From Micromonospora rubida (lineage in GTDB: Bacteria; Actinomycetota; Actinomycetes; Mycobacteriales; Micromonosporaceae), in assembly GCF_009908295.1 (NCBI RefSeq), contig NZ_JAAALO010000004.1, forward strand, positions 604,629 to 668,628: 64,000 bases of DNA, written 5' to 3'. Both the position numbers and the translations under genes were made by a program. Of this stretch, positions 57,736-64,000 are shown one piece after another. Under the pieces are notes generated by a model. It did no database searches and was not told where the DNA came from. It worked only from the letters and a program-made list of their open reading frames with translations. The stretch's first letter is position 1. Every line of letters begins with the position of its first letter.

Positions 57736-58518
57736 TTAGGTTGGGAATGGGCCGCGTACCGTGACTCCTCCATCGACGACAAGGCTCTGCCCGGTCATGT
57801 AGGACGCAAGCGGAGAAGCCAGGTAGACGGCTGCCGCAGCGGCATCATCAGGGACGCCGATTCGACCCATCGGAATCTCAGGGACCTTCGCGGCGCGCTG
57901 GGCGGAATTCGCCGTGGCCGTTGCGATGGCACCGCAGGCCACTACGTTCATGCGGATGCCGTCACCGGCGTACTCCGCAGCGACGGTCTTGGCGAGGCTG
58001 GCGAGCCCGGCTTTGGCAGCACCGTAGCCGGCCTGCATGGGTGCGGCCATGACGCCCGCGACGGACCCGACGCTGACGATGGACCCGCCGCTGCCCTGGG
58101 ACAGGAAGGTACGGATGGCAGCCTGGGCCGCACGCACCACATAACGAAGGTTCATCTCGTACGCCAGGTCCCAGTCGTCGTCGCCCATCTCGTGCAGGCG
58201 CACCGCTGGTACGAACGCGACCTGCCCTCCGACGACGGTCACCAGCGTGTCGAGCCGACCGAACTCGCCGACGGTGCGGGTGACGAACCCGTCCAGATCC
58301 GAGCGCGAGCGCACGTCACCGACGAGCGGAACCGCGCGGGCGCCAGACTCTGTCAACTCATGAACGGCATCATGCGCCCGGTCCCGATCGACGTCGGCGA
58401 CGGCGACGGCTGCGCCGGCCGCAGCGAAGGCACGTGAGATCGAGCGCCCGATGCCTTCGCCTCCACCTCCGATCACCAAGGTGCTCATGCCGTCCAGTGG
58501 TGCAGCGAAGTGGTTCAT
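57736..58518 (-). CDS. Short-chain dehydrogenase/reductase
   Basis: The 260-aa protein is a classical SDR of NAD(P)H-dependent type. It has the cofactor motif VIGGGGEGIGRSISRAFA (first Gly region GGGGEGIG), acid DVD after strand 2, NLRY in place of NNAG, the catalytic Ser in SVGSVAG and the YGAAK pair, and ends with TGQSLVVDGG. The substrate is unknown. It is complete and lies between integrase relics B and C, so it is probably island cargo. No Shine-Dalgarno sequence is clear; AAAGAT at -12 to -7 would allow a leaderless start. Confidence 0.88.
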   Translation of the reverse strand: MNHFAAPLDGMSTLVIGGGGEGIGRSISRAFAAAGAAVAVADVDRDRAHDAVHELTESGARAVPLVGDVRSRSDLDGFVTRTVGEFGRLDTLVTVVGGQVAFVPAVRLHEMGDDDWDLAYEMNLRYVVRAAQAAIRTFLSQGSGGSIVSVGSVAGVMAAPMQAGYGAAKAGLASLAKTVAAEYAGDGIRMNVVACGAIATATANSAQRAAKVPEIPMGRIGVPDDAAAAAVYLASPLASYMTGQSLVVDGGVTVRGPFPT

Positions 58519-58654
58519 GGCCGAATCTTTCCATACGGCCCACGCCTGCTAGCCCTGCTGAACCATGCCCCAGTACTGCGATCCAGTGGGCTGCGCGACT
58601 CCCCTGTGGGCGGCCTCCGGCTCTCCTCGGACGCCCGCAGCGCGTCATCCGAGG

Positions 58655-58676
58655 GTCAGCGAATCGTCAGCGAACG
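58655..58676. repeat. Third, 22-bp fragment of the integrase tail
   Basis: GTCAGCGAATCGTCAGCGAA and two further bases match the relic A segment that encodes FADDSLT, in the same orientation. No further similarity surrounds it. The interval 58519-58796 holds no other recognisable feature. Confidence 0.55.
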
Positions 58677-58796
58677 CCTTACGCGTGCGACGTTGAAGGC
58701 CCCTGGTGTCGCGAGCGCCTGTTGAAAAAGGCGGACGACGGCGGACCTGATCCCGGCCGTGGTGGTCAGCTGCGACCGAGGAGGGCGTTGTTGGCG

Positions 58797-58900
58797 GAGT
58801 TCCCGGACATGCACTCGATGGTGATCATGGAACGGGTCGGCTGGACTCACGGTAAGACTGTGTTCTGCGATCGGATGCAGCAGCTGTGGCCGTTGTCACT
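58797..58900 (+). pseudogene. IS21-type transposase (IstA) fragment
   Basis: About 35 codons (SMVIMERVGWTHGKTVFCDR and neighbours) match the central ERVGWT-GKTVF-DRV region of actinobacterial IS21 transposases, just before the catalytic core. No start, no catalytic triad and no istB remain. Confidence 0.6.
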
Positions 58901-58911
58901 GAGAAATCCCC

Positions 58912-59037
58912 GGCGGCTACGTCGAACCCGGCGAGTCACCCCGAGCCGCGTGCGCACGTGAGGTCGAAGAGGAACTTGGCCTCACGCCCGCGCTCGGACC
59001 GATGCTGGTGGTTGATTGGGCGCTGCCCCGTCAGCCC
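58912..59037 (+). pseudogene. Nudix hydrolase fragment
   Basis: The frame contains a complete Nudix box, GYVEPGE then seven residues and REVEEELGL (GX5EX7REUXEEXGU), followed by LVVDWALPRQP. No start codon or N-terminal strands precede it, and the frame leaves the family after about 59037. It is an internal fragment of a formerly functional enzyme. Confidence 0.65.
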
Positions 59038-59144
59038 CTGGGCTTCCACCAGGCCGCGAGCAGCCCTACGACGGCGATGAGGAAGAGGCAGGCAAAGCCC
59101 GTATAGAGCAGTAGGCCGAAGCCGGCGAAGGTCCCGAGTTCCAT
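59031..59144 (-). pseudogene. C-terminal fragment of a small membrane protein
   Basis: The 37-codon end of an open frame encodes LGTFAGFGLLLYTGFACLFL and LIAVVGLLAAWWKPRG, i.e. one or two membrane helices with a basic end. Upstream residues (GWFIYRQLM) still fit a membrane protein, but further upstream (to 59357) the frame has no such character and runs into repeat sequence. It is probably truncated. 59145-59328 shows nothing else. Confidence 0.4.
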
Positions 59145-59328
59145 CAGCTGACGGTAGATGAACCAGCCTCGCTCAATGCCGTCAGGAGATGGCCCGGCGA
59201 TCTGGGGCACGCAGGGGCAAAAAGCGCCGTGAGACGTTGCGAACCAGCGGCCAGCCATGACAGACCGAGACCTCCGCGGCTGTTGCCGCTGGTAGGTGCG
59301 CTGGGCTTTAAGTTCCGCTTCAACTCCA

Positions 59329-59434
59329 TGTGATCCGACAGCTGATATGCGACGCAACTCCGCCAGGCGATGTGCGACAGCGGCCGGCGATCTAGGGGCG
59401 GCAGGTTAGCCGCCGACAAAATGTTCGGTCATGT
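59329..59434. repeat. IS-end-like direct repeat, left copy
   Basis: It shares TGTGATCCGACAGCTGAT and GGGGCGGCAGGTTAGCCGCC with 61101-61179 in the same orientation, flanking the PadR and membrane-protein genes. Internal GCGAC-containing segments are duplicated in this copy. Confidence 0.7.
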
Positions 59435-59530
59435 CTAATTTAGTGCGTTCGATCGCTGTCCGTGTTCGATCGCCCGCGCCGTGTCGCTTGCTGTGGCTGC
59501 CTAGATCTGGTGGGTTGTATCGATCATCTG

Positions 59531-59536
59531 TATATT
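59531..59536 (+). promoter_or_regulatory. Leaderless -10 element (TATATT)
   Basis: TATATT spans -12 to -7 from GTG 59543. No Shine-Dalgarno sequence precedes either GTG 59543 or ATG 59549. Confidence 0.45.
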
Positions 59537-59542
59537 CCCGGT

Positions 59543-59881
59543 GTGACCATGCGGGAACCCACCTTCTTGACCCTCGCCGTGTTGGCCGGTCCGCCGTTGC
59601 ATGGGTACGGCGTGATGCGCCAGGTGGCAGTGCTGTCTGAGGGCCGGGTGAAGCTGAGCGCCGGCACGCTGTACGCGGCGTTGGACCGTTTGACCGCCGA
59701 AGGGCTGATCGCGATCGACCGCGAGGAGGCGGTCGATGGTCGGGTGCGGCGCTACTACCGGCTCACCGAACAGGGTGGTGCCGTGCTGCGGCAGGAGGCT
59801 GCCCGGCTGCGCAGCAATGCTGAGGTCGCTGTCACGCGTCTCGCGGGATGGACATCGCGGCCCGGGCTGCTTCCGTCCTGA
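59543..59881 (+). CDS. PadR family transcriptional regulator
   Basis: The protein of about 112 aa is a PadR-type winged helix domain: FLTLAVLAGPPLHGYGVMRQ, then LSAGTLYAALDRLTAEGLIA and RRYYRLTEQGGAVLRQEAAR. This is the standard fold with the HGY motif; the C-terminal dimer helix is short. It is followed after 43 bases by a membrane-protein gene, the usual partner of PadR regulators. The start GTG 59543 fits a leaderless promoter; ATG 59549 is two codons in. Confidence 0.9.
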   Translation: MTMREPTFLTLAVLAGPPLHGYGVMRQVAVLSEGRVKLSAGTLYAALDRLTAEGLIAIDREEAVDGRVRRYYRLTEQGGAVLRQEAARLRSNAEVAVTRLAGWTSRPGLLPS

Positions 59882-59924
59882 TCCCTCTGATCAGTAGTGC
59901 TCACGTATCGGGCAAGGAGTCCAG

Positions 59925-60971
59925 ATGCCAGAACCGAGCGCCCGTGCGCGGCTCGCCCGCCGCTACCGGCGATTGCTGCTGACCTACCCGCGGTCCTACC
60001 GCCGCCGACGCGGAGCTGAGATCGTGACGACACTGCTGGACGCCGCTCCAGTCGACCGCGCCTGGCCGACGCGCGCCGAGGTCGTCGACCTGCTGACCGG
60101 TGGTCTCCGGTTCCGATTCCGGGTCTGGGGAGCGGCCGGAATAGTCGGTGCGATCTGCGCTGCCACGGTCGCGGCGGTGGCCCTCGGCGCGCTCGGCGGC
60201 TATCTGGGCTGGCAGACCGCGCAACCCTTGCCGAGCAACGCCGACGCGCTGCGGATGGTCGAGCCGGCGTTACCGCCGGGGACCTCGGCGGAGCCGCAAC
60301 GGTGGGACTTCATCTTCGACAACAATCCCGAACTCGCCGATCCGCGGTGGGTGTACCTGATAGGCGGAACCGACGAGTACCGGGCGGGGAAGGTCTTCTT
60401 CCAGTTCACCTACCCCAACGACAGGCCGGGACGGCAGGTGGTCGACGGGGCACAGCAACGGATGCGGGCGGCCGGTTGGCGTCCAGCCGGGATGGATCTG
60501 TCCGGTTGCTGCCCAGGGTCAGCGGTCTATCGGGATGGGTGGCTGGTTGAGGTCTTCTCCGAGGGCTACCTCGACGAGTCCCACTATGGGTTGCAAGTAG
60601 CCGTCAGCCGTACTATGCCCGCCGCCGTACTCCCATTGACCACGGCTGGACTGTTCGCCGGCGCTGTCGCCGGTTGGTTGATGGCGGCGTGGGTGTTCCG
60701 GCGGATCCAGGAGAGCACTCCGATGCGGCGGGCCTTCACGGTGGTCGTGGCCAGCGTGGGGCTGCTCGCCCTCTTCCCCGCTACCGCGTTGAGCGTCCTA
60801 GTGTTGGTCGCCAGCTACTTTGCCTCGTACCCCCCGGCAGAACCGGCCTGGCTTGGGTACACATTCATGCTCTTCCGGCCGCTGGCCTACCTCGGCGCGG
60901 CTGCCGCCGTCGGCGGGCTGATGATCACCGCGATGCCTGGCCCCAGACGTCGGCGGAGGCTGGCCGGTTGA
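59925..60971 (+). CDS. Membrane protein of unknown function downstream of PadR
   Basis: The 348-aa protein begins with a basic RRYRRLLLTYPRSYRRRRGA segment typical of PadR-linked membrane proteins. One helix follows (residues 67-90), then an extracytoplasmic domain of about 120 residues with a CC pair (DLSGCCPGSAVYRDGW), and four helices at the C-terminus. ATG 59925 follows AAGGAG. Control by the preceding PadR protein is inferred from context. Confidence 0.75.
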   Translation: MPEPSARARLARRYRRLLLTYPRSYRRRRGAEIVTTLLDAAPVDRAWPTRAEVVDLLTGGLRFRFRVWGAAGIVGAICAATVAAVALGALGGYLGWQTAQPLPSNADALRMVEPALPPGTSAEPQRWDFIFDNNPELADPRWVYLIGGTDEYRAGKVFFQFTYPNDRPGRQVVDGAQQRMRAAGWRPAGMDLSGCCPGSAVYRDGWLVEVFSEGYLDESHYGLQVAVSRTMPAAVLPLTTAGLFAGAVAGWLMAAWVFRRIQESTPMRRAFTVVVASVGLLALFPATALSVLVLVASYFASYPPAEPAWLGYTFMLFRPLAYLGAAAAVGGLMITAMPGPRRRRRLAG

Positions 60972-61047
60972 GCGAAGCTCTGGTCAGCCGCAGGCACGCC
61001 CGCTCGCCAATCGAACGCACTCACATGCCGCGATCAGCACGCTGAGG

Positions 61048-61126
61048 TGTCGCAAATCAGTTGGCGGACAACTATCGCCCATCAGCCGATGGAGGACACG
61101 TGTGATCCGACAGCTGATGTGCGACA
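61048..61126. repeat. Pair of facing IS21-end-like inverted repeats
   Basis: TGTCGCAAATCAGTTGGCGG (from 61048) and, on the other strand, CTGTCGCACATCAGCTGTCG (ending at 61126) are similar and face each other over about 37 bases. TGTCGCA-ATCAG-TG-CGGA resembles IS21-family termini. They match the IstA fragment found at 58797. Confidence 0.5.
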
Positions 61127-61179
61127 GGGTCCGGCGATTCGGGGCGGCAGGTTAGCCGCCGACCAAACGTCCTGTCATG
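61101..61179. repeat. IS-end-like direct repeat, right copy
   Basis: This is the shorter counterpart of 59329-59434, lacking the internal duplication. The two copies bracket the PadR pair like the ends of one insertion. Confidence 0.7.
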
Positions 61180-61238
61180 CCGAGAGCGGACCGGCGGCCT
61201 GGGTGCCGTCGGGGAATCACGGGTGAGGGGCTGCAGGC

Positions 61239-61826
61239 TCAGCCCGCCGATACCTGCCGGAACGGGCGCCGTAGCGGCAGCAGTGCCACCAGCATCAACA
61301 GCCCGCCCAGCGGCATCAGATCCAACTTCACCAGCGACAGCAGCACCCCGACGAACAGGACCACCGGGCTCCACCACGGCATCCGGCCTGCCTTGGCGGC
61401 CAGCACCGCGACCACCACGATCCCGACGAAGAAGAACAGTGGGCCGAAGTCGTAGATTGCGGGCCGCACGCCGGGTAGGCCGGAGAAGTCGTGCTGCAGG
61501 CTCCGCAGCTCTTCCTTGTCGGCAGCCATGAACGCCTGCACGATGTCGGTTCCGAACTGAACGATGGATGCCGACAAGCCGAGCAAGGTCGCGCCGACCG
61601 CCACTTCACGGACCGCCCCGGCGGGCAGTAGGGTCCGCAGCCCCAAGGCCAGCGGCACGAACAGGAGGAAGCCGGCCAAGCCGAGGAAGTGGGCGAGCTG
61701 CCAGTCGAAACCCGGCCCGTACACGTTGTCGAGCTTGCCGATGTTACGGGCCACGCCGTAGCCGCCCAACGCGAGCGGCCCGGCGATCAGAGCGAACTTT
61801 GCTACCTTCGTCATGCTGATGATCAT
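61239..61826 (-). CDS. Five- to six-helix membrane protein of unknown function
   Basis: The 195-aa protein has hydrophobic helices at about 8-24, 45-68, 74-95, 128-148 and 152-185 and a short loop with HDFSGLPGVRPAIYDFGPLF. No enzymatic or transport motif is recognised. The start is ATG 61826 or ATG 61814; neither has a clear ribosome site. It lies just outside the right IS-end repeat and is probably part of the native chromosome. Confidence 0.7.
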   Translation of the reverse strand: MIISMTKVAKFALIAGPLALGGYGVARNIGKLDNVYGPGFDWQLAHFLGLAGFLLFVPLALGLRTLLPAGAVREVAVGATLLGLSASIVQFGTDIVQAFMAADKEELRSLQHDFSGLPGVRPAIYDFGPLFFFVGIVVVAVLAAKAGRMPWWSPVVLFVGVLLSLVKLDLMPLGGLLMLVALLPLRRPFRQVSAG

Positions 61827-61997
61827 GGTCGCGCACGGGATCCCGGCGCCTCCGGTGGAACCCCGCCCGCGACCCTGAGAACCTCCCCGCAGGGGTCGGA
61901 GCAGGCCAACGCAGTATTCACAAAGGCCTTCAGGGCGCTACAACGCGTCAGTCCCGACCCGGCAGATTCGGCCAGATCGCCGCCGCCACCACGCTGC

Positions 61998-62954
61998 TCA
62001 GGAAGTCTCGACAGCGTCGGTCAGCCGGGCGGCGAGGCCTCGGACGTGTGTGATCAGCTCGGGTGGCTCGTGGATGCGGAAGCGGAAGCCGAACAGCGCG
62101 ACGTAGACGGCGATCTCGTCCAGGGAATTCGACCCGGTGTGCAGCATGCAGGTGTGCGCGTCGATGGCTTCGATGACCCCGACGGTGGGCGCGATCCGTT
62201 CGGCGGCGGCCTCGGCCGAGGCGTACAAAGTGATTTTGGCCTGGTAGCGGTAGGAGGCGGTGGACACGCCGCGGGTCAGGTACGCGGCGAAGTCGGGGCC
62301 GGGTGCCTGTCGTGGCGTGAATCGGGGTCCGGTCGGGATGCGCGGTTGGATCCGGTCGACGCGGTAGGTGCGCCAGTCGCCTCGGTCGGTGTCCCAACCG
62401 ATGAGGTACCAGCGACGTCCGCTGTGGACGAGCCGGTGGGGTTCGGCGTCGCGTACCGACGAGGTGCCGTCGTGGCGACGGTAGTCGAAGCGGAGCCTCT
62501 GGTGATCGCGGCAGGCTGTGGCGATGGCGACCAGCACGTCCGGGTCGACGGTGGGGCCGGTGGCGGGGACCGTGACGGTGACCGAGTGCACCAGGCCGAC
62601 CCGGTGCCGTAGGCGCGACGGCAGGACCTGTTCGAGCTTGGCCAAGGCGCGTAGCGAGTTGTCCTCGATGCCGGTGACCGTGCCGCTGGCGGCGGTGCGC
62701 AGCCCGATGGCGACAGCGACGGCCTCGTCGTCGTCGAGGAGCAGCGGCGGGAGTTTCGTTCCCGCGCCGAGCCGGTAGCCGGCGGCGCCAGGGGTGGTGT
62801 GCACGGGGTAGTCGAGGTCACGCAGCTTCTGGATGTCGCGGCGCACGGTCCGTACGTCGATTTCAAGGCGCTGCGCCAGCTCGGCGCCGGACCACTCGCG
62901 GGGTGTCTGTAGCAGCCCGAGGAGCCGCAGCAACCGGGCGGAGGTTTCCAACAT
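61998..62954 (-). CDS. WYL-domain transcriptional regulator (YafY type)
   Basis: The 318-aa protein has an N-terminal winged helix (SGAELAQRLEIDVRTVRRDI, QKLRDLDYPV), the linker typical of YafY regulators, and a WYL domain with RRWYLIGWDTDRGDWRTYRV. A WCX-like C-terminal extension ends EPPELITHVRGLAARLTDAV. It is divergent from an epoxide hydrolase gene, with an inverted repeat in the 62-base gap, so it probably controls that gene and itself. Confidence 0.9.
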   Translation of the reverse strand: MLETSARLLRLLGLLQTPREWSGAELAQRLEIDVRTVRRDIQKLRDLDYPVHTTPGAAGYRLGAGTKLPPLLLDDDEAVAVAIGLRTAASGTVTGIEDNSLRALAKLEQVLPSRLRHRVGLVHSVTVTVPATGPTVDPDVLVAIATACRDHQRLRFDYRRHDGTSSVRDAEPHRLVHSGRRWYLIGWDTDRGDWRTYRVDRIQPRIPTGPRFTPRQAPGPDFAAYLTRGVSTASYRYQAKITLYASAEAAAERIAPTVGVIEAIDAHTCMLHTGSNSLDEIAVYVALFGFRFRIHEPPELITHVRGLAARLTDAVETS

Positions 62955-62972
62955 GCCCCGAGTCTGTCAGGA

Positions 62973-62997
62973 AGCTAGGGCCGTACCTGTCCTAGCT
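62973..62997. promoter_or_regulatory. Inverted repeat in the divergent WYL/epoxide hydrolase promoter
   Basis: AGCTAGG (62973-62979) and CCTAGCT (62991-62997) flank 11 bases. TAGCGT at 63004-63009 lies at -10 distance from the hydrolase start. The palindrome is placed to block or activate both promoters and is a candidate WYL-protein site. Confidence 0.5.
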
Positions 62998-63016
62998 CGC
63001 CCGTAGCGTGATGTTC

Positions 63017-64000
63017 ATGAGCGAACAGATCACCCCGTTCCGGATCGAGATTTCCCAGGACCGCCTCGACGACCTGCGCCAGCGGCTCGCCGCCACCCGT
63101 TGGCCGGACGAGTCGCCCGCCACGGGCTGGGAGGCAGGGGTGCCGCAGGGTTATCTGAAGGATCTGGCCGACTACTGGGGCACCGACTACGACTGGCGTG
63201 CCCATGAGGCGCGGCTGAACGAGTTTCCCCAGTTCACCACCGAGATCGACGGACAGACCGTGCACTTCCTGCACGTTCGTTCGCCTGAGCCGGGAGCGGT
63301 GCCGCTCATCCTCACCCACGGCTGGCCCGGCTCGGTCGTGGAGTTCATGAACATCATCGGCCCGCTGACCGATCCCGCCCGGTACGGTGGCGATCCCGCC
63401 GACGCCTTCCACGTCGTGGCCCCGTCCCTGCCCGGCTTCGGCTTCTCCACCCCGCTCACCGCACCCGGATGGGGCACCAGCCGGGTGGCCCAGGCATGGG
63501 CCGAGCTGATGAAGCGCCTCGGCTACGACCGCTACGGCGCGCAGGGCGGCGACACCGGAGCGATCATCACCCCCGAGCTCGGCCGCATCGACTCCAACCA
63601 TGTGATCGGGGTGCACGTCAACAACCTGGGCACCTTCCCCTCCGGCGATCCGGCCGAGCTGGTCGGCCTCACCGAGGCCGACCAGGCCCGCCTCGAGTTC
63701 ATGACGACCTGGGGCCGGGACATGTCCGGGTACGCCATCGTCCAGTCGACCCGGCCGCAGACGATCTCCTACGCCCTCACCGATTCACCGGTCGGTCAGC
63801 TCGCGTGGATCGTCGAGAAGTTCAAGGAGTGGACCGACCCGAGCGCCGGCCTGCCCGAGGACGCCATCGACCGCGACCTGATCCTCACCGACGTCTCGGT
63901 GTACTGGCTAACCGGCACCGCCGGCTCCGCCGCCCGGATCTACTACGAGGACGCCCGCACCTGGGGCCAGGCCAGCCCGAGGTCACAGGTCCCGACCGGG
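63017..64000 (+). CDS. Epoxide hydrolase, N-terminal part (cut by window end)
   Basis: The visible 328 residues begin MSEQITPFRIEISQDRLDDL, the epoxide-hydrolase N-terminal (EHN) region, with RLAATRWPDE and the Trp-rich YWGTDYDWRAHEARLNEFPQ segment. The core follows with oxyanion motif LTHGWPGSVVEF and the nucleophile Asp in YGAQGGDTGAII. Unlike the relative at 37398, it keeps its nucleophile. The frame is open to the window end, where the final histidine has not yet been reached. ATG 63011, two codons upstream, is an alternative start. Confidence 0.9.
   Translation, partial: MSEQITPFRIEISQDRLDDLRQRLAATRWPDESPATGWEAGVPQGYLKDLADYWGTDYDWRAHEARLNEFPQFTTEIDGQTVHFLHVRSPEPGAVPLILTHGWPGSVVEFMNIIGPLTDPARYGGDPADAFHVVAPSLPGFGFSTPLTAPGWGTSRVAQAWAELMKRLGYDRYGAQGGDTGAIITPELGRIDSNHVIGVHVNNLGTFPSGDPAELVGLTEADQARLEFMTTWGRDMSGYAIVQSTRPQTISYALTDSPVGQLAWIVEKFKEWTDPSAGLPEDAIDRDLILTDVSVYWLTGTAGSAARIYYEDARTWGQASPRSQVPTG

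Noticed and set aside
56892..57782. Long N-terminal extension of the small alpha/beta hydrolase (start 57782)
   Set aside because: The extra residues are translated from integrase relic B and the 29-bp repeat; family resemblance begins at ATG 57428.
1..64000. CRISPR array or rRNA operon
   Set aside because: No regularly spaced direct repeats of 24-40 bp with unique spacers, and no conserved rRNA segments, were found on reading the window.

Overview
The window is high-G+C actinobacterial chromosome. Gene families and gene order (a 14-gene nuo operon embedded in menaquinone genes, an ESX/type VII cluster, RNA hairpins with C-rich loops beside a HAD-IB phosphatase gene, many GTG starts, leaderless promoters, perfect-palindrome terminators) fit a Micromonospora-like member of the Micromonosporaceae. 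No rRNA, tRNA or CRISPR array was found.

Layout. (1) 1-23.7 kb is a respiratory block: mqnC (futalosine pathway), an LPXTG surface protein, menG, a 74-aa protein, the menaquinone reductase menJ, nuoA to nuoN in one direction, and a long-chain polyprenyl diphosphate synthase. Together they make, prenylate, methylate and reduce menaquinone and feed it electrons from NADH. The amidase at the left edge is cut by the window. (2) 23.7-29.1 kb holds an MFS exporter, an IclR regulator, a SigL-like ECF sigma factor with its zinc anti-sigma factor, rarD, a GNAT and a small membrane protein. (3) 29.1-37.3 kb is the edge of a type VII secretion locus: eccE, two WXG100 genes, a mycosin, and a 1160-aa SseB-like protein with a disordered repeat belt, followed by a small partner. 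EccB, EccC and EccD are not in the window. (4) 37.4-46.7 kb has an epoxide-hydrolase-like protein without its nucleophile and three tandem secreted M6 (immune inhibitor A) metallopeptidases, each with its own terminator. (5) 46.9-54.3 kb has acetyl-CoA synthetase, a degenerate Fic-like protein, a three-gene TetR-controlled operon with two identical operators, a HAD-IB phosphatase and a probable 6C small RNA.

(6) 54.3-61.2 kb is an accessory island starting a few bases after the 6C terminator. It contains three decaying copies of the same tyrosine-integrase 3' end (two with an exact 29-bp flank), frameshifted and truncated element genes, a visibly AT-richer stretch with a SLATT-like membrane effector, an alpha/beta hydrolase, an SDR, IS21 and Nudix relics, and a PadR plus membrane-protein pair flanked by IS21-end-like repeats. 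(7) 61.2-64 kb returns to ordinary sequence: a membrane protein, a WYL regulator and a divergent epoxide hydrolase cut by the window end.

The least-explained parts are the 6C-linked accretion site with its orphan SLATT protein, the SseB-like giant and its partner in the ESX locus, and the Fic-like protein that keeps an inhibitory motif but has lost its catalytic loop.
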